64,000 nt of DNA from Atkinsonella hypoxylon. Taxonomy: Eukaryota; Ascomycota; Sordariomycetes; Hypocreales; Clavicipitaceae. Below are positions 34,103-44,779 of the stretch, one piece after another (position 1 is the stretch's first letter; each line of letters starts with the position of its first letter). The stretch covers positions 124,001 to 188,000 of the forward strand of contig JFHB01000002.1 of assembly GCA_000729835.1 (NCBI GenBank), given 5' to 3'. The notes below the pieces were generated by a model. It had not been told where the DNA came from. It searched no databases and was given only the letters and a program-made list of their open reading frames with translations. The position numbers and the translations under genes were made by a program.

Positions 34103-35116
34103 TTACAACTTTGACTCCCGCTGCCCACGGCCAAAATTACTGCCTCCCAAAGACTCGGAGATCTTATCGACAGTGTTCAAAATCCACCCGATTCCTTCAT
34201 CGCTCACAAGCCATGCTACCGCCTCCTCGCTCTCCGAGGGCTCATCAGCCTTGTACGTACCGTCCTCATACGCCTTCCTCAAGCCAAAAACATGCCCCGA
34301 CAGCAACAGTCCAACGCTCGTCTGGGCGCGCAAACAAACAACCGCCACCATTGACGTCAAAACCCTGCCTACGTTCGCGAGCGTGCCGCGCTCCCCAGCC
34401 GGCGGATCAGTGAGCAACGGTCCATAATGGCTGTTCTTTGCGTGGACGAGCAAATCGGGATGCGCGCGACCCAGCTCCTCATCTACCTCGTTCGTGAACG
34501 GCGCACAGATCGATTCAAACAGTCGGTGGCCCCTCGTCGAGATATCGCCCAAGTTGTGTGTCGTGGGCGTCCGCGAGGGCCTTGTCTCCAGCTTGGACGT
34601 CACGTCCTCTGGCAGGGCGGCGTAAAACGCCGTCAAGCAGATAACCGCCCGAGGAATGCCAATGTAGCTAATGCACTTCAAGCCCACCTCCCGCATCAAT
34701 TCGGCCACTTCGACGCTCGACGGTCGGTCCTGGCTCCTGGACGCAACGTCGTGTAGAATCGGGAGCGAACCCGGCGAATTGAGGGTGAATGTAGCCGCGG
34801 TCTGAAACCGGATTACCCAACAAAAAAATTAGTCGATTAGGTGCAAAACACCTTACGACTGAAAATGCGCGAAAAGGGAAAAAAGTGACAGACGTACTGA
34901 TATCGCTACCCATGACCTCGCTCCGAGCTTGCGCTCCGCTGCGTCCCGCGCAATCGACTGGTAGACATCCCGCACGGTTGCCGAGGCTGGTACGGGACCG
35001 GGCCGCGCAGATGGCGCGATGATCAGGGTTTGTAACGAGGGCGAAAGCTTGGCCATGTTGAAAATGTCGATCTGGTTGGTTACTGGGAAGGGCGATGGGG
35101 ATGATGTATCGGCCAT
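34103..35116 (-). CDS. AhpD-like superfamily protein, function unknown
   Basis: Two exons on the minus strand: 35116-34898 and 34801-34103, about 305 residues. The 96-nt intron has donor GTACGT, an ACTAAT branch site and acceptor TTTCAG, in phase 0. The C-terminal exon resembles fungal AhpD-like proteins of the carboxymuconolactone-decarboxylase fold: a helix with VEVAELMREVGLKCISYIGI, PRAVICLTAFYAAL, and later SMVAVVCLRAQTSVGLLLSG, an all-alpha core. The catalytic Cys-x-x-Cys of true AhpD peroxidase is not present, so peroxidase activity is not implied. It lies tail-to-tail with the SCOT relic, 232 bp away. The start could be the in-frame Met at 35167. Confidence 0.65.
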
Positions 35117-35709
35117 GCTATTGCAATGGGAGGGAGCAAGTTGTTCGCTCTCTTTCTCTCCTTCCATCTTTTTTATTTTTTTGTTGTATAATACGGTCGA
35201 TCTAGTATACCAAGTTTGAGTCTCGGCTCGGGCGGTGACGGTCGGAGTGCGTCGGGGATTTATTTAAATAGTTTGTGACGGCGGCAGGCAATCTCATCCT
35301 AGGTCCAAGCAGAGCATTTCCAGACCTAATTCCGCAGCAAGCGGTGACAAAGGAATCAAACGATTATGACGATATGCAAAATTGGCGCATAATGTGGTGG
35401 GCAATCATTGCCGTACGCACGCCGAATCACATCGCATAACGTATCATCAGATCAGGCGGGTAGCGGGATAGGTTCCATCCCCATGTGTGTGGCTCTGCAT
35501 TATTGATGCACGAAAAGACGCCTCGATGATGTCAAGACGGTGTGGAAAATTAATATTCTCGGAACAACAGAGTCAGTGTAACCCGTATTTCCAACATGTT
35601 GAGGGCCGGTATCGCAAAGCTGTGCTGACCGCCATCTTCAGGACCCTTGTAGCTGTCTTGTTCGTTCAAAAATCCTACAGAAACTGACAGTAGTTACTGC
35701 GTGCTCGAT
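35117..35709. other. 5' flank of the AhpD-like gene
   Basis: Probable promoter with a T-rich run near 35165-35190. No gene recognised. The NRPS-like relic begins just to the right. Confidence 0.4.
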
Positions 35710-36288
35710 AGGTGAGCTTATGGGGGTAGAATGGAAGGTTCATGACCAGGTAGATGGGACTTATGAAATGGTGATCCGCCGTAAAGACCCCACGATCCGC
35801 TCGACCAGCCTGTGTTCTACAACTTCCCGGACCTTGATGAATGGCGTACTGGCAATCTGTTCAAGCCACACCCTACGCTGGAGGATCACTGGATGTACCA
35901 GGGCCGCGCTGATAAAATTCTCGTGTTCTCTAACGGAGATAAGCTCAACCCGGTCACCATTGAAGATGGTGTGATTGGTCATGTGGACATTGAGGCTTTA
36001 GACGTGAGCTCCCAAGAGTCTGTGCTGAAATCGTGGTTGGCTTTGCTTAGTGACAAGATGAAAGTGACACAAATCGATGCCGACACGGACTTCTTCCATG
36101 CCGGCATGGATTCGTTGCAAATCGTGAACTTGGCCAGACTTTTGAAGGCATCCTTGGATATGAGCGGCAACCAGGTCTCTCCTGCAGCAATCGCCCCGCG
36201 CGAAGTCTATGCCAATTCGACACCTCGTCGACTTGCAAAACACCTGTTTGCTGCAAGTCACGTCAACAGTAACGGTAGCGCGGTAACG
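35710..36288 (+). pseudogene. NRPS-like (adenylation/carrier) relic
   Basis: The remains of an adenylate-forming reductase or NRPS-like enzyme. An adenylation C-terminal stretch reads GELMGVEWKVHD and, after a frame change near 35790, VFYNFPDLDEWRTGNLFK and GRADKILVFSNGDKLNPVTIE (A7/A8-type motifs). It then jumps to a carrier-protein domain with DTDFFHAGMDSLQIVNLARL, where Ser in GMDSL is the phosphopantetheine site. Normally about 100 residues separate these parts, so there is an internal deletion. The N-terminal adenylation core and any reductase or thioesterase domain are absent. The sequence stops at a junction near 36288 with the bisphosphatase relic. Confidence 0.8.
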
Positions 36289-37047
36289 CACCACGTCTGG
36301 AACCAGTCCTCCGCTGTATCGTAGGGTGCACTTGTTCTGTATGTAATGCGTCACCAGATTCATGTACTTTGCATCCTCTGCCGCGGCGCGCAGATTCGCT
36401 GGCGCAAAGTAGCGAGCCTTGAAGGGGAGTGATGACAGTCGTATAGATTCTCGGAGTAGCTGACAGTCTTGCATTGCACACCATGCTCGCCTAAGCCTAT
36501 CTCAAAGCAAGGTTGATTCCATGCCTGGGATACGCACAGCCACGATGGCGGTGGTTCGGGGACCGTAGACGCCCAGGATCGCGGCAACTTGTTTCTGAGA
36601 TGGGAGTTGTGCCAGAGCTGAGTCTCCTTCCCAGATCCCGACGACGGTGCCGACACACCAGTTGGGGGCAATGATGGAACTCCCGTCCAAGGGATCGAAT
36701 GCGACAGTATAGTGCTCGGTGGATTCGGCTGTGCTGTCCGTTCCTACTTGTTTCTCGACTGGATCTTCTTCGCTACTGGCTGTTACGACGGCAGGGCACT
36801 TGGCAAGCGAGTCGCGGATGAGATTCTCGGCGACCACGTCGACATTGAGCTGGTCGTCTCCGAAGGCGTTGGCTGTGCCCGCGGGACAGACATGATGAAA
36901 GCGACGGAGGATCTTGCCGATGTCCGCTATGCTTTGGAGCAGCGAGGGGATGACGGAGTCCTTGAGCGCTGCGTGGGATGAAGGCGGTGATCTGGACTGC
37001 CACCAGCTTTGGAAGTCGTTTGCTGCCATGGGTAGGACGCTCTTCAC
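36289..37047 (-). pseudogene. Class-1 sugar-bisphosphatase (FBPase/SBPase-like) relic
   Basis: Reading from 37047 on the minus strand, the first frame carries the N-terminal half of a class-1 fructose/sedoheptulose bisphosphatase, including DDQLNVDVVAEN, VTASSEEDPVE, the metal/phosphate motif FDPLDGSSIIAPNWCVGT and GVYGPRTTAIVAVRIPG. It then continues in a second frame as CFEIGLGEHGVQCKTVSYSE and in a third as ARYFAPANLRAAAEDAKYM and RYSGGLVPDVV. So two frameshifts occur between about 36510 and 36430. The last third of the protein is missing: homology ends at about 36290 where NRPS-like sequence begins in the opposite direction. It is dead by frame and truncation. Confidence 0.85.
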
Positions 37048-39837
37048 GCGGAGGACGGCCCTTGGAAGCTGGAGGGATGTCTACAAGGATGCAGACGGAG
37101 ATGGCGAAGGGGACAGCGTTGTTGGGACACGTACATGACTGTCCACGAGATAGTTATGGTGCAGAAAATCGAGTGATGGTGTCTGGTGGGTCTACAACGT
37201 TGATGGAGATCAAATGGCGCATGGCAAATTGGAAGCACTCTCGACAAGTTTGCATCTTGCATTGTGTAAAGTTGTTTCAGGAACGAATGCAAACTCGACG
37301 CTTGCAAGCGACGCAACGCACATATTTTGTTCTGCGCCATGACTGGGACTCCAACATCGTCACTCAACCAACCCAACCCCCCTTGCCCCCTCGGTAGTTA
37401 CCCACAGGCACAAGGCTTCATGCTGCACGCTGATGGCCATGACAGATGCAAAGGCTTCGAGACCAGCAACTAACTCTAGGACGTTGCAACTTCAGCCGCG
37501 CCTCGTTGCCGTCGACAGTCAGCGTCGTCTCCCAGCGACCGCTCAAAAAGTGACGGGTCTCGACAAAGCGGAAACGCGTTTACAGCGGAGAGTGCGATAA
37601 GCGAATTGGCCGATATATTTAATCTTATCATAAGACTGGTTCTACCCGAGCTTGCTTGCCGGGCCATAAAGGAGGAGGCGGAGGACCAGGAAACAATGAC
37701 GAGACACCACGATCCGATCAACGTGCCGCGTCTGTGCCAGCAGGCCTACGCGTGCTTGAACCCGACGATCAACTTGACCCGGCATGGCAGGCACTTCTTT
37801 GACCGGCTATCCGGCATCGTCCAAACCAGGGATTGGTGGGATTGGTGGGATTGGTGCAATGCAGTATGGACCGTGGAAGCGTCCTGGTCGTCGCGGCTGG
37901 GCAATTGCCCATGTACTTGCTTGAACAGGCTAGGCTGTAGCCTCGGTCCAAACCATAAACCATATCACGTTATCATGAGCATTACGCGCTATATTCCGTC
38001 TTATCCGGGCACCTTCCTAATTTCGACTGAGTTGAACAAGCTTGGGGCTTCGAATCCGGCTGTCAGTCTGAGGGCATTGCCGAGCTTGGCTATCCCGGCG
38101 CCACGCTCGGCTCGAGAGTATCGGAGTTTGGCATCGTGATATACCAATGCCATCAACCTTACAAGCACGTCCGATGACTTGTAGGTGCCTTTGTGCTACT
38201 CTATATCGACACTATTGTTCTTGCCAGAACCGTCGTTTCGGAAGATACAGAGAAGCGGTTCACATCAACCTCCTGTTCGATTTTTATTCGCTCAACTTTT
38301 TATACGAACAATAGTTCTTCTGGCTGATAGGAAAAGCCAGACTAAGCAAGTGAGCCTTGCGATGCTTTCGCAGCTTTATCTTTTTTCGGCCCCTCAACTA
38401 GTGCCGATGATAGATGCAATGGCTTCCACACAATGATCAGCACTCCCTTTAGCCAGACTCGGCGACGAGCGTAATGATCACGAATCCCATTCATAATGCC
38501 CATCTTCCGAAGCTCGCTCTAGTCCTCGGCGGAGATGCGGTGGTTGGCAAGTAAAGTCTGCCGATCGCAAGACCACATTCCCAAATAGGTCACCTCACGT
38601 GTAGGCTAGTTCATGGCGTCTTATGTAGCTGAAGACCGGTCAGGCACAATCATGCCCGTTCCTTTGCCGGCCGCTGCTCGTGCCTGACGGTCAAATGGTG
38701 CGCTTCAACTTAATCGCATGCCATGTTGCTTCAGCTACCATCCCTAGGCCTTTATACTTACGCGCACAACCCTAGCCCAGTATCAGTGACGTGTCCCGTA
38801 ACTGAGTAGACGTAGCTCTGGGCTAAGATGGGAAAATAGGTACCTGTATTCTTTCACGAGTACCTGTGAGCACCTGTCATTGTGCTGCCCAAGCTACAGG
38901 TCCTCACGGATATTTGTTTGGGTACCTGCTTCAAGAACTACAGACATAAAAGCTGCTGTAGACATGGTACATAGCTTAGAATTAGTATGTAACGATATGC
39001 TATACTATGTAGCAACATTTATAAAGTTATAGAGCTGTGCAGTAATTCGTAAAAGGCTATATATACCACGATTAAGCGCCGTTCAGTATCCGTCCGACCT
39101 ATTAACTTCGACCTGTTGTACAAGATAGTCTTTAGGTACCTACCTATCTCTCCGATAACAGGTACTTGCGGTTCTCTTCTTTCTACCTAATAAGGACCCT
39201 GGGATGCCAAACCGGCCCTCGCGAATGGGTGGGTGCCCGTGGGAATTTTACACCATTGCGCTGGACTCTATCTATCATGATATCTATCAATGGTGCTTAA
39301 TGCCCTCCACAAGACTTGTTTCTTGATAAAAAGAAACCTATCATCGTCGGCCAAATGTGCGAAGGCTGCAGAAGTTGTGATCAAGCTTGATTGATATGTG
39401 GCCCAACTTTCCATTTGTAATACGAGTGCCTACAGACTAGTCTAGCATGATGAAAGAGTACTAGCCAAAGACGGAAGCTAGAAACTGTTTAGATATATCT
39501 TGATCAGACTTAGAAGGTCCATTAAGACGATGCGTCTCTTTTGGCCCCGTACCCAGTCTTTGGCTTCCTTCTCGTGGAGACACTCTCGTATCGCCAACCG
39601 GGACGTGAGTTCAGGTCGGTCACAGGAGCAAAGGACGATTTTATGAAGTGCATGTGTAATTCACCCAAGACGATGATAATGTTGGATAATGCAAAAATAG
39701 GAGAGCCTTTCATAAACCACGAACTTGGTATAAAAGACGTCGCTTCCTCCTCCAGATGAATGACATGTTTAATGACGGACATCCTCGGTCTTCACATTCA
39801 AGGTTCCATTGATACTAGATTGTGGACATCTTTTACA
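37048..39837. other. Long gene-free region
   Basis: About 2.8 kb with no recognised gene. It includes a GATTGGTGG short tandem at about 37831-37856, an AT-rich stretch from 38930 to 39110, and CCTA/TAGG motifs near 38840-38880 and 39130-39160. The open frame at 37606-38139 (177 codons) is the longest but has biased composition and no motif. The right end is presumably the sedolisin promoter. Confidence 0.4.
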
Positions 39838-41929
39838 ATGAAGATCAGTTTTGTTATCCTCAACGGCCTATTCGCCGGAGCCATCGCAGTGCCAACGGGC
39901 TCTCACATTGTTCATGAAAAGCGTGATGTCTCGAGTGGACGATGGACCAAGCGTGAAGCAGCCAATGCTGATACTCAAGTCCCCGTTCGCATTGCATTGA
40001 AGCAGAAGAACCTGGATAATGGCATGGACTATCTGCTTGAAGTGTGAGTTCTCTACTTGGGGGGAAGGGTTCTGAGCAAGAGCTATCAGAAGCTAATCTT
40101 GGCACAGGTCTGATCCTGACTCGGCAAAGTATGGTCAACACTACTCCAGAGAGCAAGTTATTGAGCTCTTTGCCCCAGATGAGAAGTCCATTTCCACCGT
40201 CAAGAACTGGCTTGTCAAGTCTGGTGTCTCTCCAGACAAGATCACGTCACCCCAGAGCAAGGGATGGATTGACTTCCATGCTACCGTCGGCCAACTGGAG
40301 TCGATCCTGCACACCAAGTACCACATGTATGATCATGTTGTGGCAAGAAACGCTCATCTTGGAACAGACGAGTACTCTTTACCTCAGGAGGTCTCTGAGG
40401 TCGTTGATTTCATCATCCCAGGTGTGGCGATGTCTAAAACCTCCCAGCCCGCAAGGCTTTCCAAGAGAAATGGTCGCATTCTTCGCCCTGTTGTACCTCT
40501 TCCCGAGCAGGTCGTCAAGTTCCTCGCCGCTAATCCCAGTACGTTAATCATGGACGAATCTTTAGTGGCGAGATACAAGAAAGCACATGTTGGCTGACAC
40601 GGTTATCCCAGATGCCACAGATGACTGCGCCGAGTACATCACACCTCCCTGCATTAAATCTCAGTACAAAATTCCTCTCGGCACGCTGTCTGACCCTTCC
40701 AACCGCATGGGCATCTACGAACTATACGTGGATGTATACTCGCAGCAAGACTTGAATCAATTCTACACCATGTTTGACACAAGGATTCCCCAGGGAACTG
40801 GACCCAAGGTTGATCTCATTGACGGCGCTGTTGCCCCTGTTAACCAATCCGATGCCGGCGGCGAGTCTGATCTGGATTTCGAAATTGCAATCCCCATCAT
40901 CTATCCTCAGCAGACTGAGCTGTACGAGACTCAAACGCAGAACAATGACATCTTCGACACATTCCTGGACGCCGTCGACGGTAGCTACTGCACCTCCGGG
41001 GGTGGTGACAACTCTACTATCGACGGAACGACACCAAACGAGATGTGCGGTACATTTACACCCGCCAATGTCATCTCCTTCTCTTACGGCACCGCTGAAG
41101 CCGACTACCCAGTCGACTACCTCAAGGTACGTACCAAGATGATGATAAGATCTGCGTAAGTAAAAGCAGTTTGATTGACCAACTGCAACAGCGACAATGC
41201 AACGAGTTCATGAAACTAGGGCTCCAGGGAACATCCATCGTGTTCGCTTCAGGCGATGACGGCGTTGCCCGACGAAGCGGTCTTTGTCTCGGTCCCTTGC
41301 ATAACATCTTCACCCCGGGTGAGCCGGCTTCCTGCCCCTATGTGACCGCAGTTGGATCTACCGTCCTGTTGGCGACCGGTGAGGAGGTCGCCACCCAGAG
41401 CTTCTCATCGGGCGGTGGTTTCAGCAACATCTGGACGACTCCAGACTACCAAAAGAGCGCCGTCTCTACCTACCTCACTCAGCACAATCCCCTCTACCCG
41501 TCCTACGCCACCTCGGATGGGAACATTCCCAACAATGGCGGCATATACAACCGAGCAGGTCGTGGCTACCCCGATGTTGCTGCGCTCGGCGACAATGGCG
41601 TCGTTGTCGTAAATGGTGAGTCCGGCACATCAGGAGGCACCTCCATGGCATGTCCACTCGTCGCATCCATTTTCACCAGAATCAACGAGGAGCGCATCAA
41701 AGCGGGCAAGAAACCTATTGGCTTTGCCAATCCTGCCCTGTACAAGAACCCTTCCATGTTCACAGATATCACCGTCGGTAACCAAGCTAAGGGTGGTCCC
41801 GATGGTGATGGCAATCCCAGCGCTTGTGGCAACACCGGTTTCTCTTGTGTCAAGGGCTGGGACCCCGTCAGTGGACTGGGAACGCCCGTCTATCCGGCTA
41901 TGCTCGAGTACTTCCTTGGACTGCCATGA
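39838..41929 (+). CDS. Secreted sedolisin, tripeptidyl-peptidase type (MEROPS S53)
   Basis: Four exons: 39838-40043, 40108-40538, 40612-41126 and 41192-41929, 629 residues; donors GTGAGT and GTACGT, acceptors CAG. A signal peptide (MKISFVILNGLFAGAIAVPTG) fixes the start at 39838 rather than the in-frame ATG at 39760. The prodomain covers about 20-205 (SDPDSAKYGQHYSREQVIELF). The catalytic domain contains Glu297 and Asp301 in ESDLDFEIA, the oxyanion Asp in FASGDDGV, and Ser535 in SGGTSMACPLVAS. A C-terminal calcium site is indicated by DITVGNQAKG and GWDPVSGLGTP. Family members are acidic secreted exopeptidases that release tripeptides. The gene appears intact among relics on both sides. Confidence 0.93.
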
Positions 41930-42459
41930 ACAGGAGAACATGGCGAGGGCAAACAGTGATTGGCAGTCCTTTTCAGTCCACGTCTTTGAGAAGATATAAG
42001 GCCAAAATGAATTCAAATCTCAATCAACCTGATGACCGGCATGTCGTACATATCTTCAACCGTACATATAGAAAATAAGACATTTGTTCATTTGACTCGA
42101 TTCCAATTTGGCGTGGAGGTAAATCCCTCTTTGAAAGCACTCCTAATGAGATCAGGATCCTCGCGCGTGAACACAAGCATCCCCAATAGGCTCGATAATG
42201 GTGCAGCTTGTCGGATTTTCCTTTTAGTTGCATTTCTCTTTTCATGGACAAAGGTGTCAGGTCCCGCCCTAAAAAGAACAGCTGTGGCCTTTCTTTTCTC
42301 TTCTGTAACAGTCGATCTTTCTTCCGGCATATTATGGTACTTCCACACTGAAAGCCGAGTCCTGCTGCCGAAAGTCCATCCATACATAGTCTTTTGTACT
42401 AAGCCCATGCATGTCTTCCTACGTCTGGTCCATCTTCAAACACTCCATCGGACTCTAAT
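41930..42459. other. 3' flank of the sedolisin gene
   Basis: Convergent flank between the sedolisin and the GH43-like relic. A plus-strand open frame of 147 codons (42032-42475) has no recognised motif. Nothing else seen. Confidence 0.35.
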
Positions 42460-43245
42460 ACATGCAATAACATAATGGAGGTGGCCCCGTCTGTCGCGCC
42501 CGATGAAGGGGTCCTGATTGTGGTGGTTCGAAAAGTGAGGTCTGATCGCATCCTCTGATGGTAACCATGATGACCCTTTGTCAAGATCGCCAGTCTGATC
42601 TGCTCGTTTTTCGTACAGCTGCAGACGAAGCTACAACGGGCAAGAAGCATCGTTGAGTTGGCATGCCCCGTCTGCCTATGTCTGATACAATGGCCCTTGC
42701 GATGGAGCAGGAAAGCAGAGGGACTCATCAAATCTGTGTCCCAGTTTTCGTCGTCATTGCCTTCAAAGACTTGACTTGTGAATTTCCACATTCTCAAATT
42801 TCGACTTGATATGACTAAAATGCTGCTCTCGCCATTGTTTGCATTTCCAAGTCCACAAGTGAAGTGCTCACCCAGTCTGGTAGATCTCTTGGACGGAAGT
42901 ATGGCCGCCAACATGGTAAATGAGCCATTCTCTCTGTCTGCACGGGTGACGCGACCGTAGGGCGCCCAATGTTCAAGCCGGCAATGCATTGAGCCGATAG
43001 AGCTCATGATGAACCGGCTCTTTCACGATGCTGGAGCACCAAGATAGTGTGCCCTGTGTTTGCTTGGATGGTCGGACATCAAGAATACCGCAGTCACCGC
43101 CGTCCCATCCTGAGTCACAGCAACAATGAGCTTTATCAATGCATACACCATTGCGGCTGCAGTCGTCGGCGGACGTGCGTGTTTGACAAGAGCGGCTCGT
43201 AAATATAATCAAGACACAAGATAGCCGGGCTGTCTCTAGAGCCAC
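42460..43245 (-). pseudogene. EGF/GH43-like glycosidase-related relic
   Basis: Minus-strand pieces in three frames resemble a fungal protein with an EGF-like module and a five-bladed GH43-type propeller. The first frame has a hydrophobic start and CSRNGVCIDKAHCCCDSGWDGG, an EGF-like pattern, then LSWCSSIVKE. A second frame starting near 43010 has HCRLEHWAPYGRVTRA and SSILVISSRNL. A third frame near 42500-42540 has HNQDPFIGRDRRGHLH, close to the EDPxIWxDxRGxxH motif of the family. The order is correct but no single frame covers it, and no clean splice sites join the pieces. Original role would be an extracellular carbohydrate-active protein. Degraded, moderately certain. Confidence 0.55.
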
Positions 43246-43710
43246 AGCCGACAGTCATGCTTCCACAGACGTCTCATCTTCTCTTGTCTCGGAAATGAGC
43301 GTGGAAATCTGTCGTTGGTCCGATATGCGTATTAACCAGGGAGCCAGTGTAACCTTGCTAGGACGAGTAAGTTTTCAGCCATCATCAGCAAACATGTACG
43401 CGAGAATAATTCGGGAAAATTGGACAACCACATGCATACATACATACATAGTAAGCGCAATGGTTACGTAATTCTCCGACGCAGCACAACTCTTGATGCG
43501 GAGCACAAAGAAATTGATATCGACCTGAGCTGATTAACCTAAATACAAACAGGACTAAGGACGGAAGTCTCCTTGCGAAGCTTTATGTATCCGGTCAAGT
43601 TTGTACTGCAGATGCTAGTGACGACTATCTAACTCTAAAAATCAGCAAGCCATCCGACTCAATTGGACGGCAAAAAGAGAACCAGGCTTGAAAGCATCGT
43701 GGAACGACTT
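43246..43710. other. Intergenic region between the GH43-like relic and tRNA-Ile
   Basis: No gene recognised. A short CATA repeat occurs at about 43433-43450. Confidence 0.35.
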
Positions 43711-43794
43711 TGCTCCCGGCAGGGCTTGAACCTGCGGCCTCCGCATCACTAACGGTTATTAGTACGAAGCTCTAACCAACTGAGCTACGGAAGC
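43711..43794 (-). tRNA. tRNA-Ile (AAU anticodon) with a short intron
   Basis: The reverse complement folds as a tRNA. The acceptor stem GCTTCCG pairs with CGGGAGC (one G-T pair). The D arm is GCTC...GAGC around AGTTGGTTA, and the T arm is GCAGG-TTCAAGC-CCTGC, with a matching B box. The anticodon stem TCGTA pairs with TGCGG, allowing wobble. The loop reads C-T-AAT-A, then about 10 extra bases (ACCGTTAGTG) before the final A, which I interpret as an intron after position 37. The mature length is 74 nt. Anticodon AAT (Ile) depends on that reading. Confidence 0.8.
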
Positions 43795-43949
43795 TTTCTC
43801 GCCTTTGCGTTGCCCTCTCGGGCGTTATTCATAAATATATACATAGCTGTAGAATCCATAAAGATCTTTCGTATCGCTATCTCGTGAAGCCAACGCCACG
43901 TCTCATCCAAATCCCTTCTCCCAGCTCAGTCATCTTCCAGGGACCTAAC

Positions 43950-44364
43950 ACCGAGCGGGGGTTCCAGTAAATCTCAGGTCCAGACCATGTGTGCATTGGT
44001 CCAGGGTGGAGCCAAAAAGGGTGTATTTTTCGCAGGCGGTGAAGCATTTGGCATATGCTGGGCATATACCTAGCATATGCTAAATGCACAGTGTATTAGT
44101 GCGAATAAACATTTTTATATTTAGTAGTATATACACTAATATATAGTATAGTGCACTAATATCTAGGCTTATAGTGCTATAAAAATGCGCGCTCTATAGA
44201 GTCTAGATCTCTTGCTTAGAAATTAATACTGTGTGCTTAGCATATGCTCAGCATATGCTGGGCATATGCCATTCTGCCTAAATCTACACCCGCTCTGGCT
44301 CCACTCTGGACCAATGCACACATGGTCTGGACCTGAGATTTACTGTACACCCCACCGAGCGGGG
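43950..44364. mobile_element. MITE-like element with long terminal inverted repeats
   Basis: Two arms of about 130 bp face each other (about 43958-44095 and 44225-44353), roughly 90% alike, each containing AGTAAATCTCAGGTCCAGAC, ATGTGTGCATTGGTCCAG and repeated GCATATGC motifs. The centre (44096-44224) is very AT-rich. The element is flanked by the direct repeat ACCGAGCG (43950-43957 and 44354-44361), which can be extended to ACCGAGCGGGG. If the duplication is 8 bp the arms both start with GGGG (hAT-like); if 11 bp it would suit a Mutator-like element. No transposase is encoded, so it is a non-autonomous element. Confidence 0.8.
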
Positions 44365-44779
44365 CAGCATTTTTACAAATCAAAACGCTCGCCAGCGCAG
44401 CAATACATCCCAGCTATCTGTTTGGGACCTCGCGTACGGAGTACCCTCCCCCTCATGCGCTGAATAAAGTATAGCAGGATGTGGGTCGTTGACGTGATGC
44501 GCCATCATGGAAAGCTCTGGCTTCCATTTATAAGCAAGCCGGATACGAAGAGCATCAATAACGCCGCACATCACGACATTACCAAGCCAAGCATTTCTAA
44601 TTCAGCAATCCTGCCAGAAACATAAGTTGGATGAAAGCTGCTGTTCCTGCGTATCCTATCCCGTACGAAGTATATATTCGAGGCACTGGCTCCTACTACC
44701 TTTCCTAAGCTGTATCAGTTTCCATCCCCGTCGTGACATAACAACTCGGCTGGCGCACCTGCGAAAACAAATCGTCAAC
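44365..44779. promoter_or_regulatory. 5' flank of the GST gene
   Basis: Probable GST promoter. It contains GTACGGAGTACC near 44435, a motif seen elsewhere in the window. No gene recognised. Confidence 0.4.

Noticed and set aside
37606..38139. Open frame of 177 codons, plus strand
   Set aside because: Part of its composition comes from a GATTGGTGG tandem (Trp-Asp-Trp-Trp run). There is no domain, signal peptide or splice context, and it lies in the relic region.
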